Shown here: piece after piece, positions 36,179 through 43,706 of the stretch | Layout: every line of letters starts with the position of its first letter | Position numbering within the stretch: position 1 is the stretch's first letter | Source: Saccharospirillum mangrovi | GTDB lineage: Bacteria > Pseudomonadota > Gammaproteobacteria > Pseudomonadales > Natronospirillaceae | Length of the DNA: 64,000 bases | Assembly (NCBI RefSeq): GCF_003367315.1 | Contig: NZ_CP031415.1 | Span: forward strand, 990,001-1,054,000 | Reading direction: 5' to 3' | The notes under the pieces: model-generated | Told to the model about the DNA's origin: nothing | Databases searched by the model: none | The model's input: only the letters and a program-made list of their open reading frames with translations | Made by a program: the position numbers and the translations under genes

Positions 36179-36996
36179 TGGTATCAGCGCGCGGGCTCAG
36201 CCTGCTGCCGGTGCTGATGCTGGTGTTGACCAGCTGTTCGACGCAATACAGTTCGGGTGTCGTGCAAGAAAGCAACGCCGGCCGGTATTCGATCAGTCAG
36301 GATCGAGGCCCGGACCAGACCCAAACCTTAAGTGCCGACGACATCGTTATCCCCACGCCACGTTTTGAGCCGATCAGCCCACGCGGCAATGCCAGTCCTT
36401 ATGTGGTGAATGGTCGTCAGTATTATGTGTTAGCCAGTGCGGATCAGTACGTCGAGGAAGGTCTGGCGTCCTGGTATGGCGCCAAATTCCACGGCCACAC
36501 CACCTCCAATGGCGAAGTCTTCGACATGTATCAGATCAGCGCGGCGCACCGTTCCTTGCCGTTGCCGACCTGGGTTCGGGTTACCAATCTGGAAAACAAC
36601 AAAAGCATCATCGCGCGGGTTAATGACCGCGGGCCTTTTCATCCGGGGCGGGTGATTGATTTGTCGTACGCCGGTGCGGTCAAGCTCGACTACGTGCACA
36701 AAGGTACCGCTCGGGTTCGTGTTGAAGCGTTGTCGTTCGACGGCGGTGGCAGCAGCAGTCCGGCACCAGTGGGGCAGACCGCCTACTACGTGCAACTGGG
36801 TGCGTTCAGCGAACGCAATTCTGCTGAAGCATTGCGTGACCGGGTTTCTGGCCGGGTTCAGGACACCGTTCGTATCGATCACAGCGATTTATTCCGCGTG
36901 CGCATCGGCCCGGTGGACTACGATCGTGCGCTGCAATTACAGCAGCAATTGACCAGCCCGGAGTTGGGTCGACCGATGCTGGTTGGGGCAAACTGA
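36178..36996 (+). CDS. rlpA: Septal ring lytic transglycosylase lipoprotein RlpA
   Basis: 272-residue outer-membrane lipoprotein that acts on peptide-stripped (denuded) glycan at the septum. The signal peptide ends in the lipobox LTSC, with Cys near residue 20. A double-psi beta-barrel domain (GLASWYGAKFHGHTTSNGEVFD; ARVNDRGPFHPGRVIDLS, both interrupted here by normal linkers) is followed by a C-terminal SPOR domain (YYVQLGAFSERNSAEAL) that binds denuded septal glycan. The position between mltB and dacA is conserved. Confidence 0.94.
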   Translation: MVSARGLSLLPVLMLVLTSCSTQYSSGVVQESNAGRYSISQDRGPDQTQTLSADDIVIPTPRFEPISPRGNASPYVVNGRQYYVLASADQYVEEGLASWYGAKFHGHTTSNGEVFDMYQISAAHRSLPLPTWVRVTNLENNKSIIARVNDRGPFHPGRVIDLSYAGAVKLDYVHKGTARVRVEALSFDGGGSSSPAPVGQTAYYVQLGAFSERNSAEALRDRVSGRVQDTVRIDHSDLFRVRIGPVDYDRALQLQQQLTSPELGRPMLVGAN

Positions 36997-37056
36997 CCGC
37001 GATTGAGGTCAGCGTCGGCTTTCACATCCTTTACGCTTTCACTCTGCTTACAACCG

Positions 37057-37121
37057 CCAAGGTGATTTTACTGGTCGCCTTGGTACAATGCCGGCCTGCG
37101 GCCGGTGTCGCCTGTCAGGCG
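37057..37121 (+). promoter_or_regulatory. dacA upstream region with hairpins and TACAAT
   Basis: In the 175-bp rlpA-dacA gap, CCAAGGTGA (37057-37065) pairs with TCGCCTTGG (37075-37083, one G-T pair). A TACAAT hexamer follows at once (37084-37089), without a good -35. Then come CCGGCC-TGC-GGCCGG (37091-37105) and the odd palindrome CGCCTG-T-CAGGCG (37109-37121). The first hairpin may end the rlpA transcript poorly. The others lie in the presumed dacA leader. Confidence 0.35.
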
Positions 37122-37171
37122 GGCCCTCTATTCCACAGTTATCAGCCACTTCTGAAATAAGGACAGTGTTC

Positions 37172-38359
37172 GTGTTGAAACGCCGTTTCAAACCCCGTGT
37201 TGTCATCGTTGCATCTGTTTGCCTCGCCTTTCTCACCAGCATCGCCAGCCCGCTTCAGGCCGAACCGATTATCCCGGCTCCGCCTCAGTTGGCGGCGTCG
37301 TCCTACATTCTGATGGATGCGCAGACCGGGCAGATTCTAGTCGATGAAAACTCGGACGAGCGCCAGCCGCCGGCGAGTCTGACCAAATTGATGACCAGTT
37401 ACATCGCCGAGCGCGAGATCATCGAAGGCCGTATGAATCTGGACGACGAGACGTTGGTCAGCGTGAAAGCCTGGCAGACCGGCGGCTCGCGGATGTTTAT
37501 CCAGGAAGGCCGTTATGTATCGATGGAAGATTTGCTGCGCGGCATCATCATTCAGTCGGGTAACGACGCTTCGGTTGCTATGGCTGAACACATCGCCGGC
37601 AGTGAAACCAATTTCGCGCAGATGATGAATTCCTATGCCCAGCGCCTGGGTATGACGCAGACGCATTTTGAAAATGCCACCGGCTTGCCGTCGGACGAGC
37701 ATTATTCGTCCGCTCGCGACATCGCCATCCTGTCGCGCGCCATCATCTACAACAACGCCGAATTCTATCCGCTGTACGCGGAACGTAATTTCACCTTCAA
37801 CGGCATTACTCAGTCGAACCGCAATTCGTTGTTGGGTCGTAATCCATCGGTCGACGGTTTGAAAACCGGCCACACCGACGAAGCCGGTTATTGCCTGGCC
37901 GCCTCGGCCGCGCAAGACGGCATGCGGCTGATCAGCGTCGTGATGGGTACCAGCTCCGACGAAGCACGCAGCCAGGAAACGCAGAAACTGCTGGCCTACG
38001 GCTTCCGTTATTTCCAGACCGCTCAGTTGCACGAAGCCAATACCTCGCTGTATCAGGCGCGCGTCTGGGCTGGTAAGTCCGATGAGGTCAATCTGGGTCT
38101 GGCCAACGACATGCGGTTGACCATTGCCCGTGGTGGCGAAGGCGGCATCAGCACGGTGTTGAACATCAACCCGGTGATCAAAGCGCCAGTGCAGACCGGC
38201 CAGGTACTGGGCGAGCTGGTGGTGCGTCAGGACGGCGAAGAAGTTGCGCGCCGGCCATTGCTGGCATTGGAGCCAGTGGAGTCGTCGGGTTTCTTTGCCC
38301 GGATTTGGGACTATATTTTGTTGTTCTTCTTTAACCTGTTCAGTGGTGACGGTGAATAG
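37172..38359 (+). CDS. dacA: D-alanyl-D-alanine carboxypeptidase (PBP5/6 type)
   Basis: Trims the terminal D-Ala from stem peptides in the periplasm. I take the GTG at 37172, 8 bp after AAGGAC (395 residues); TTG at 37175 is equally close, and the open frame extends further upstream without support. A signal peptide ends near LQAEP. The active-site motifs are PASLTKLM (SxxK), SGN in QSGNDASVAMAE, and LKTGHTDEAGYC (KTG). The C-terminal amphipathic anchor FARIWDYILLFFFNLF holds it to the inner membrane. The stop shares a base with the ybeD start. Confidence 0.95.
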   Translation: MLKRRFKPRVVIVASVCLAFLTSIASPLQAEPIIPAPPQLAASSYILMDAQTGQILVDENSDERQPPASLTKLMTSYIAEREIIEGRMNLDDETLVSVKAWQTGGSRMFIQEGRYVSMEDLLRGIIIQSGNDASVAMAEHIAGSETNFAQMMNSYAQRLGMTQTHFENATGLPSDEHYSSARDIAILSRAIIYNNAEFYPLYAERNFTFNGITQSNRNSLLGRNPSVDGLKTGHTDEAGYCLAASAAQDGMRLISVVMGTSSDEARSQETQKLLAYGFRYFQTAQLHEANTSLYQARVWAGKSDEVNLGLANDMRLTIARGGEGGISTVLNINPVIKAPVQTGQVLGELVVRQDGEEVARRPLLALEPVESSGFFARIWDYILLFFFNLFSGDGE

Positions 38360-38631
38360 TGAGCCAGCCTGACGCCCCCAAAATTTCCTTTCCGTGCGAC
38401 GACTACATGATCAAGGTCGTCGGCGATGCCGAAGTCGCTTTGTGCGACTTCGTGCATTCGGTACTGGTCCAGTTCGACGAGCAGCTGACGCTGGATTCGT
38501 TCACCACCAAGCCAAGCCGCAACGGCCGGTTCGAAAGCCTGACGGTGTTCATGCGCATCGAAGAAGAAGTGCATTTGAGTGAATTGTTCGAGCAACTCAA
38601 ATCCGATGAACGCGTCAAGATGGTGATCTGA
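38359..38631 (+). CDS. ybeD: DUF493 protein YbeD
   Basis: 90-residue cytoplasmic protein with a small ferredoxin-like alpha/beta fold, conserved between dacA and lipB in gammaproteobacteria; its function is not established. FPCDYMIKV-like [12 protein letters not shown] near the N-terminus and [16 protein letters not shown] in the second half are family features. It starts at a GTG overlapping the dacA stop, and its own stop overlaps the lipB ATG by one base. Confidence 0.92.
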   Translation: MSQPDAPKISFPCDDYMIKVVGDAEVALCDFVHSVLVQFDEQLTLDSFTTKPSRNGRFESLTVFMRIEEEVHLSELFEQLKSDERVKMVI

Positions 38632-39290
38632 TGAGCGCCGAGGTGTTAATTCGCGATCTGGGCCGGGCTGAGTATTTGCCAACCTGGCATACCATGCAGC
38701 GGTCCACCGAGCAGCGCGAAGCCGGCAGCCAGGACGAAATCTGGCTGGTCGAACACGAACGCGTTTTCACCCAAGGCCAGGCCGGCAAGCCAGAACATCT
38801 GTTGATGCCCGGCGATATTCCGGTGGTCCAGGCCGATCGGGGCGGTCAGGTGACCTACCACGGCCCTGGTCAGTTGGTGGCCTATGTGCTGTTGGATTTG
38901 AAGCGTTTGGGCAGTGATGTCCGCCGGTTGGTCTCGGCACTGGAAGACAGCATTGTCGACCTGTTGGCCGAGCAGGGTGTTACTGCCGCAGCGCGTCCTG
39001 ACGCGCCGGGCGTCTATGTCGGCGAACGCAAGATCTGCTCACTGGGACTGCGCATCAAGCGCGGCTTCAGTTACCACGGCCTGGCGTTGAATCTGGACAT
39101 GGACCTGGAGCCCTTCCAACGCATCAATCCGTGCGGCTATCAGGGCATGGAAATGACGCAATTGGCCGATTTCATGTCCGATGTGAATCGAGCCGCCATC
39201 CAACGACGCTGGGTTGAATTGTTCTGCCAACGCCTCGATTTGCATGCCCAATGGGTCGATGCTGAGACCGAGCAACGTCAGGCTGGCTGA
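38631..39290 (+). CDS. lipB: Octanoyl-[acyl-carrier-protein]:protein transferase
   Basis: Moves octanoate from ACP to lipoyl domains in lipoic acid synthesis. The 219-residue product has [20 protein letters not shown], and the catalytic region with [21 protein letters not shown] (lysine) and [14 protein letters not shown] (cysteine). The order dacA-ybeD-lipB-lipA is standard. The three upstream genes are linked by one-base stop/start overlaps, while lipA lies 72 bp further. Confidence 0.97.
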   Translation: MSAEVLIRDLGRAEYLPTWHTMQRSTEQREAGSQDEIWLVEHERVFTQGQAGKPEHLLMPGDIPVVQADRGGQVTYHGPGQLVAYVLLDLKRLGSDVRRLVSALEDSIVDLLAEQGVTAAARPDAPGVYVGERKICSLGLRIKRGFSYHGLALNLDMDLEPFQRINPCGYQGMEMTQLADFMSDVNRAAIQRRWVELFCQRLDLHAQWVDAETEQRQAG

Positions 39291-39362
39291 AAGCCGGTCG
39301 CTTAGGCGCGGTCGCGTTGCTATCATTCGTCCCCGTCGTTTCACTGCTATGAGCCTGCCTGT

Positions 39363-40352
39363 ATGAGCGAAAACCGCATTCCTGTAGTTCAAGTCGAAAG
39401 TGGTCGCAAATTTGTGAACCATAACGGCGTCACCGCCATTAAAAATGGCATCAAGGTGCATAAGGATGCGCGTCGTAACACCGAGCGTAAGCCCGAGTGG
39501 TTGCGGGTTCGTCTGTCGACCGGGCCGGAATACGAGGCGGTGAAAGGCATCGTTCATGAGCATCGGCTGAGTACAGTGTGTGAAGAGGCGATGTGTCCGA
39601 ACATCGGCGAATGCTGGAGTGCCGGCACCGCGACCATCATGCTGATGGGCGATGTCTGCACCCGGGCTTGCCGTTTCTGCGCGGTTGATACCGGCAATTC
39701 TCACGGCTGGCTGGATTCGGAAGAGCCGGAAAACACCGCTCAGTCGGTGGCATTGATGGGCCTGAAATACATCGTGTTGACGTCGGTGAACCGCGATGAC
39801 CTGGAAGACGGCGGTGCAGCACACTACGCAGCCACTGTTAAGCGCGTTAAGGAAGTCAACCCGGACACCGCCGTTGAAGCTCTGACACCGGATTTCCAGG
39901 GCAAACTCAGCGATGTCGAAGTGGTGGTGGATTCCGGCATTGAAGTCTTCGCCCAGAACGTTGAAACGGTGCGCCGATTGACGCATCCGGTGCGTGATCC
40001 GCGCGCCAGCTACGAACAAACACTGGCGGTGCTGGAACACGCCAAACGTTACAAGCCAGAGGTGTTGACCAAGACCAGCGTGATGCTCGGTTTGGGCGAA
40101 ACCGATGAGGAAATTCTGGAAACGCTGGATGACCTCAAAGCGATTGGCGTCGACATCGTTACCTTTGGTCAGTATCTGCAACCGTCGCTGAACCACTTGC
40201 CGGTAGAGCGTTATGTGACGCCGGAACAGTTCCAGGAATACCGCCGTTGGGGGTTGGAACGTGGCTTCCTCGAAGTGGTGTCGGGCGCCTTCGTCCGGTC
40301 CAGTTACCGCGCTGAACAGGTGCTGGAAAAGAACAACGTTGGTCTGGGTTAA
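39363..40352 (+). CDS. lipA: Lipoyl synthase
   Basis: Radical-SAM enzyme that inserts two sulfurs into octanoyl-lipoyl domains. The 329-residue product has the auxiliary cluster cysteines in [12 protein letters not shown] and the radical-SAM motif in [10 protein letters not shown]. The C-terminal serine ligand region RSSYRAEQ is present. The final codons form one arm of the downstream terminator. A long open frame on the opposite strand (39039-40358) is a shadow. Confidence 0.98.
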   Translation: MSENRIPVVQVESGRKFVNHNGVTAIKNGIKVHKDARRNTERKPEWLRVRLSTGPEYEAVKGIVHEHRLSTVCEEAMCPNIGECWSAGTATIMLMGDVCTRACRFCAVDTGNSHGWLDSEEPENTAQSVALMGLKYIVLTSVNRDDLEDGGAAHYAATVKRVKEVNPDTAVEALTPDFQGKLSDVEVVVDSGIEVFAQNVETVRRLTHPVRDPRASYEQTLAVLEHAKRYKPEVLTKTSVMLGLGETDEEILETLDDLKAIGVDIVTFGQYLQPSLNHLPVERYVTPEQFQEYRRWGLERGFLEVVSGAFVRSSYRAEQVLEKNNVGLG

Positions 40353-40364
40353 GACCAACGTTTT
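40335..40364. terminator. Terminator hairpin spanning the lipA stop codon
   Basis: AACGTTGGTCT (40335-40345) and AGACCAACGTT (40352-40362) form a perfect 11-bp stem with a 6-nt loop that includes most of the lipA stop codon; TT and then ACG follow. The plus-strand U-tract is only four bases (two in the stem). On the minus strand the hairpin is followed by TGTTCTTTT, so it may also end the convergent regulator gene (stop at 40363). Confidence 0.7.
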
Positions 40365-41187
40365 ACGCCGGTTCGGCTAAGACGCGGGACACTTCGTTCA
40401 CCCGCGCCAAACCGGCTTCGTCCAGCCGCTCCAACCAGGGCAGCAGAATCGCAAAGTTGGCGTTCTGCGCTTGCCGGTACAGATAGACCGGCGTTTCTTT
40501 GGACAGCGACAGCGGACTGGTTCCTGTCGCCATCCAAAACCGCATGATCATGTTGACGCTGTAATGCGGGCACAACTCGGGCGTTTCGTATTTTTTATAC
40601 GCCGCCAAAGACACCCCCATCAACCGCGCCACTTCTTCCTGAGAAACCTCACGCTGCAAACGAAAGTCGCGCAGCTTTTCCGACACCGACCGATAGTAGG
40701 GGTCACGCAACAACCCCGCGCTCAGACTGCTGCGCAACTCAGCAACGCTGACGAACGGATTGGTTTCCGTGCTGTAGTCCCGCAATAAGCCCCGGAGTAC
40801 CGAGTGCAGGGCTTCCAACGCCCAATCGGGCGCGCGATTCACGAAATACAGCACCGGCACCCAGGCGGGTTTGAACGGCAACTGCAGCCATTGTTGGTAA
40901 CGGGTGCCATAGAACAACCAATGCGTTGGCAATCCGGTTTCCAGCGACCACAGCAGGGCGGAATGCAATCGGGGTAAATCCCGGCCGGCCTCGTACTTGC
41001 GGTATTGGCTGAGTGAAATCTGCATGCGCTCACTCAGACCGCGCTGACCCAGGCCCAGATGGCTGCGCACCGAACGCAGGTTCTGACCAATCTGATCGGC
41101 CAATGTTTCTTCAATGGTGGCGTAGTCGGGTGGCTCGCCCTGATGCGCCAGGAAGACTTCGGTCGGCGGCGCTTGGGGTTCAAACAT
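40363..41187 (-). CDS. Regulator with two tandem XRE helix-turn-helix domains
   Basis: 274-residue protein from the ATG at 41187; the open frame reaches 41244 but has no better ribosome site. Residues about 33-86 form one helix-turn-helix (LGQRGLSERMQISLSQYRKYE). Residues about 166-222 form a second (VSQEEVARLMGVSLAAYKKYE). The linker is rich in Trp and aromatic residues. I do not recognise a named family. It converges on lipA with only 10 bp between stops and is divergent from a candidate regulatory RNA starting about 70-80 bp upstream of it. Confidence 0.75.
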   Translation of the reverse strand: MFEPQAPPTEVFLAHQGEPPDYATIEETLADQIGQNLRSVRSHLGLGQRGLSERMQISLSQYRKYEAGRDLPRLHSALLWSLETGLPTHWLFYGTRYQQWLQLPFKPAWVPVLYFVNRAPDWALEALHSVLRGLLRDYSTETNPFVSVAELRSSLSAGLLRDPYYRSVSEKLRDFRLQREVSQEEVARLMGVSLAAYKKYETPELCPHYSVNMIMRFWMATGTSPLSLSKETPVYLYRQAQNANFAILLPWLERLDEAGLARVNEVSRVLAEPA

Positions 41188-41254
41188 GGCGTTTTTTATC
41201 GTAATTATGGCTACCTTTGTGACTGTACCACCGCTGGGGGTCATTGCAGAATAC

Positions 41255-41450
41255 GACTGCGCGCTGAAGGGAGTCTGGCGCCATCACAGGGAAGTGATAA
41301 CTTGCCTCAGCAAAGGCATAGGGAACAGCCGGGAAGGCTGGCTTTGCTGACAACGAGTCTCTTCTGCTTCACACCCTGGTTGTGAACGTTCTACAGACAA
41401 CCCTCACTTTTCCGTCCCCTTGCTCGTCCGCCGACTGCGGGCGAGTTTTT
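41255..41450 (+). ncRNA. Candidate CsrB/Rsm-type CsrA-sequestering small RNA
   Basis: This non-coding stretch has four GGGA motifs. ATCAC/GTGAT (41283-41287/41294-41298) exposes AGGGAA. CAGCC/GGCTG (41326-41330/41336-41340) exposes GGGAA. That hairpin and another GGGA (41321-41324) sit inside a 9-bp stem, TCAGCAAAG/CTTTGCTGA (41307-41315/41342-41350). A further GGGA is at 41269-41272. TTCACA/TGTGAA (41368-41373/41381-41386) follows, then an intrinsic terminator. The second motif, ACAGGGAAGU, differs at one base from the CsrA consensus ACARGGAUGU. I see no clear promoter or GacA-type upstream site, so the 5' end is approximate. Confidence 0.6.
41423..41450 (+). terminator. Intrinsic terminator of the candidate small RNA
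   Basis: CTCGTCCGC (41423-41431) and GCGGGCGAG (41437-41445) pair over 9 bp (one G-T) around a 5-nt loop, followed by five T residues. No plus-strand gene ends nearby: lipA stops over 1 kb upstream at its own hairpin. The terminator therefore implies a separate short transcript between 41188 and 41423. Confidence 0.88.
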
Positions 41451-41495
41451 GTTGCCTCCTCACCACCGCCAAACCAACACATTCACGCTAGAAAA

Positions 41496-41513
41496 CTGTA
41501 AATTCATACAGTA
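41496..41513 (+). promoter_or_regulatory. LexA operator of dinB
   Basis: CTGTAAATTCATACAGTA contains CTG-N10-CAG and is AT-rich, matching the gammaproteobacterial SOS box. A likely -10 hexamer TATATT (41512-41517) overlaps its right end, so LexA would cover the promoter. It lies about 35 bp before the dinB start and downstream of the small-RNA terminator. Confidence 0.92.
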
Positions 41514-41547
41514 TATTGGCCGCGCTGGTGCACTGGGGGCAGTGGTT

Positions 41548-42642
41548 GTGACCGGGCGAAAAATCATCCACATCGATTGCGATTGTTACTACGCCGCGCT
41601 GGAAGTTCGGGATTTCCCCGAGTTGCGGGGCCAGCCGGTTGCGGTCGGCGGGTTAGGGCCGAGAAGTGTGCTGTCTACCTGCAACTATGAGGCGCGTGCC
41701 TTTGGCGTGCGTTCCGCCATGCCTACCGGCCGTGCGCTGGCACTCTGTCCGCAATTGATCGTCCGGCCGTCCCGCTTTGATGTGTACCGTTCCGTCTCAC
41801 GCCAGATGCGGGACATCTTCAGCCGTTACACCGACCGCATTGAGCCGTTGTCGCTCGACGAAGCCTTTCTGGACGTCACCAACAACCGGGCGTTTGCCGG
41901 CAGCGCGACACGCCTGGCCGAACATCTGCGTGCGGAGATCAAACGTGAAACCGGCATCACGGTGTCGGCCGGCGTAGCGCCCAATAAATACCTCGCCAAA
42001 ATTGCATCCGACTGGAACAAGCCCGATGGCCTTTGCGTGATCACACCCGATCAGGTGGCAGATTTTGTACGCAAACTGCCGGTGGAGCGGTTGTTTGGCG
42101 TGGGTCAGAAGACCGCCGAACGGATGCATCAGTTGGGTTACCGCACCTGTGGCGACTTACAGCAGGCTGAATTGATGACGTTGGTGGATCAGTTTGGCCG
42201 GTTCGGGCCGCGACTGTATCAGTTGGCCCGAGGGCAGGATGATCGACCCGTGCGCACCGAGTATCGGGCCAAGTCACTCAGCGTTGAGCACACCTACCCA
42301 ACTGACTTGCCCGACGAAGCCGCCTGCCGCGCCGAATTGGCAGCTTTGCACGAAGAACTGCAACGCCGTCTGGCACGGCGTCAGCAGGTTGCTGATATCG
42401 ATCGGGTGTTTCTGAAAATGCGCTTTCGTTCGTTTCGTCAGACCACGGTGGAGCGGGCGTTGCCCGTCGCTCTGGAGTCGTTTGAGCCGTTGTTGGCGGA
42501 AGCCTGGCAGCGTCGGCAGGAGCCGGTGAGATTGCTGGGGCTGGGCGTCCGTTTCGTGGAAGAAGCACCCAGCCAGCAGTTGGCGTTATTTGAAGGAATG
42601 TCACTCGCTGGTGTAGATGCGGTCCATCAGTCGGCCGTTTAG
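41548..42642 (+). CDS. dinB: DNA polymerase IV
   Basis: Y-family translesion polymerase of the SOS response. I take the GTG at 41548, behind GGGGG (364 residues); the open frame upstream covers the LexA box. The catalytic metal ligands are in HIDCDCYYAALEVRD and SLDEAFLDVT. The steric-gate region reads CYY where E. coli has CFF. VSAGVAPNKYLAKIASDWNKPDG, split by SAGVAPNKYLAK, is the palm motif, and the helix-hairpin-helix and little-finger regions follow. There is no obvious beta-clamp QLxLF end other than QQLALFEG near the C-terminus, which fits. The 3' end overlaps the convergent TetR gene by 42 bp. Confidence 0.94.
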   Translation: MTGRKIIHIDCDCYYAALEVRDFPELRGQPVAVGGLGPRSVLSTCNYEARAFGVRSAMPTGRALALCPQLIVRPSRFDVYRSVSRQMRDIFSRYTDRIEPLSLDEAFLDVTNNRAFAGSATRLAEHLRAEIKRETGITVSAGVAPNKYLAKIASDWNKPDGLCVITPDQVADFVRKLPVERLFGVGQKTAERMHQLGYRTCGDLQQAELMTLVDQFGRFGPRLYQLARGQDDRPVRTEYRAKSLSVEHTYPTDLPDEAACRAELAALHEELQRRLARRQQVADIDRVFLKMRFRSFRQTTVERALPVALESFEPLLAEAWQRRQEPVRLLGLGVRFVEEAPSQQLALFEGMSLAGVDAVHQSAV

Positions 42643-42996
42643 TTCGTACAGCCGGTCGCCCAGCATTGAGCGGAGTGTCTGATAGGCTGCCGTTTGCGAC
42701 ACGTACGGGTAGTACTCGGCCTGAGTGATGAACAGCTTGAAATCATCCGGGCGCTGCAACCAGAAGTCGCTGTAGGCTTCGTCGTTATTGGCGGGGTTGT
42801 TCAGCTGTCGCAACAGATCCGGTGCGATGGCTTCCCATAACCCAGCGACAATTTCCTGCTTGTTGCGGAAGTAGTAGTAAATGGACGGCGCAGCGCAGCC
42901 GGTTTCAGCCGCGATTTTACGCAGTGACAGCTTGTTAATGCCTTGCTGAGACAAGACATTGCGAGCCGATTCGAGAATATTTTCTTTCTTAATCAT
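42601..42996 (-). CDS. Short TetR-family regulator
   Basis: 131-residue protein with a clear TetR helix-turn-helix at residues about 7-55 (LSLRKIAAETGCAAPSIYYYFRNKQEIVAGLW). The ligand-binding part is only about 75 residues, compared with about 140 in usual members. The gene ends inside the 3' end of dinB on the opposite strand (42-bp overlap), so it may be a truncated family member or a naturally short one. The ATG at 42996 lies right beside one arm of an inverted repeat that could hold its operator. Confidence 0.75.
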   Translation of the reverse strand: MIKKENILESARNVLSQQGINKLSLRKIAAETGCAAPSIYYYFRNKQEIVAGLWEAIAPDLLRQLNNPANNDEAYSDFWLQRPDDFKLFITQAEYYPYVSQTAAYQTLRSMLGDRLYELNGRLMDRIYTSE

Positions 42997-43001
42997 GGCG
43001 T

Positions 43002-43108
43002 GAATACATCCGAGTAAACAGCGTTTTAAAATCTAGCAGTGGATTTCAGAGGCCGCTAAATTTCGCTTCGTGTTGTTTTGTAACGCGCTGTTTATCTGGG
43101 ATGTATTC
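43002..43108. repeat. Inverted-repeat element upstream of the tetR gene
   Basis: The left arm, GAATACATCCGAGTAAACAG plus CG, spans 43002-43023. The right arm (43086-43108), read on the minus strand, is GAATACATCCCAGATAAACA plus GCG. The arms match apart from one inserted base and two substitutions, and enclose 62 bp of AT-richer DNA. It could be a MITE-like element with terminal repeats, or paired operators of the adjacent TetR protein. I see no target-site duplication. Confidence 0.6.
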
Positions 43109-43132
43109 GTATTGGCCGGCTGGCGGTGCGGC

Positions 43133-43588
43133 TTATTGCAACTGCTGGGCGGCGCTCAGTGTGCTGACCAGACGTCCGAGTTTTTGCCATTGCTGGCGTT
43201 CGGAGCGGGTGTCGCTGTGTTCGACACGGTGTTGAATGCGCTCGGGCAAACCGGCCGGCTCCACCGGGTTGTCTTCCAGGGGTTTGGCCAGGCTCATCAG
43301 CCTGCCTGCTTCGGGAACGGAAATTAGGTCGTAGCGCAGCAGGCGGTCGGACAGGCGGCCAAGATTGGCCGCTTCGTTGCCGCTGGCGGCACTGAGATTG
43401 GGGCTGTTGTCGGCAATCCATTCCAGGATGATGATGCCGTCGCTGAGCGATACCGAATCGTCTTGCAGACTGTCGGTAGCGGCACTGTCCGCCGTTTTGC
43501 CCGCTTCTGCCGCCTTGGGCGGGGTGTCCAGGTGGCTGAGTTGTTGGTGTGACTGGTAGCGTTCCAGACCTTGCAGGCTGACACTCAT
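43133..43588 (-). CDS. Conserved-looking protein, unknown function
   Basis: 151-residue hydrophilic protein from the ATG at 43588, which has a GGAG site 7 bp upstream; an in-frame ATG at 43600 lacks one. There is no signal peptide or membrane span. The N-terminal half is low-complexity (Ala/Asp/Ser/Thr), followed by DDSVSLSDGIIILEWIAD and a helical half with LSDRLLRYDLIS. I do not recognise the family. It is transcribed toward the tetR gene and lies downstream of the dksA terminator. Confidence 0.6.
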   Translation of the reverse strand: MSVSLQGLERYQSHQQLSHLDTPPKAAEAGKTADSAATDSLQDDSVSLSDGIIILEWIADNSPNLSAASGNEAANLGRLSDRLLRYDLISVPEAGRLMSLAKPLEDNPVEPAGLPERIQHRVEHSDTRSERQQWQKLGRLVSTLSAAQQLQ

Positions 43589-43660
43589 GCCGTTCTCCAA
43601 TACCGTCGATGTTGCCGTTATCGCGGTCTATCGCAAGGCTTGTGCCAAATGCGCAGGCAC

Positions 43661-43689
43661 AAAAAAAAGCGCCTCAATGGGCGCTTTTT
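43661..43689 (-). terminator. Intrinsic terminator of dksA
   Basis: GCGCC (43669-43673) pairs with GGCGC (43680-43684), extended by A/T pairing of the flanking runs. On the minus strand eight T residues follow the stem. It lies about 18 bp after the dksA stop and could also work weakly on the plus strand, where TTTTT follows. Confidence 0.88.
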
Positions 43690-43706
43690 CGAGTCTGGCT
43701 GGCGGC

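Noticed and set aside
39039-40358. 439-codon minus-strand frame opposite lipB and lipA
   Set aside because: It is a shadow of lipA. lipA and lipB carry all catalytic motifs, and the translated shadow is His/Gln/Arg-rich without a recognisable domain.
41059-41385. 108-codon plus-strand frame running into the candidate small RNA
   Set aside because: Most of it is antisense to the tandem-HTH gene. It has no ribosome site and its 3' part is better explained by RNA hairpins.
41255-41450. 6S RNA, 4.5S RNA, tmRNA or RNase P RNA as identity of the structured region
   Set aside because: The conserved end and core sequences I know for these RNAs are absent, and the repeated GGGA loops fit a CsrA-binding RNA better.
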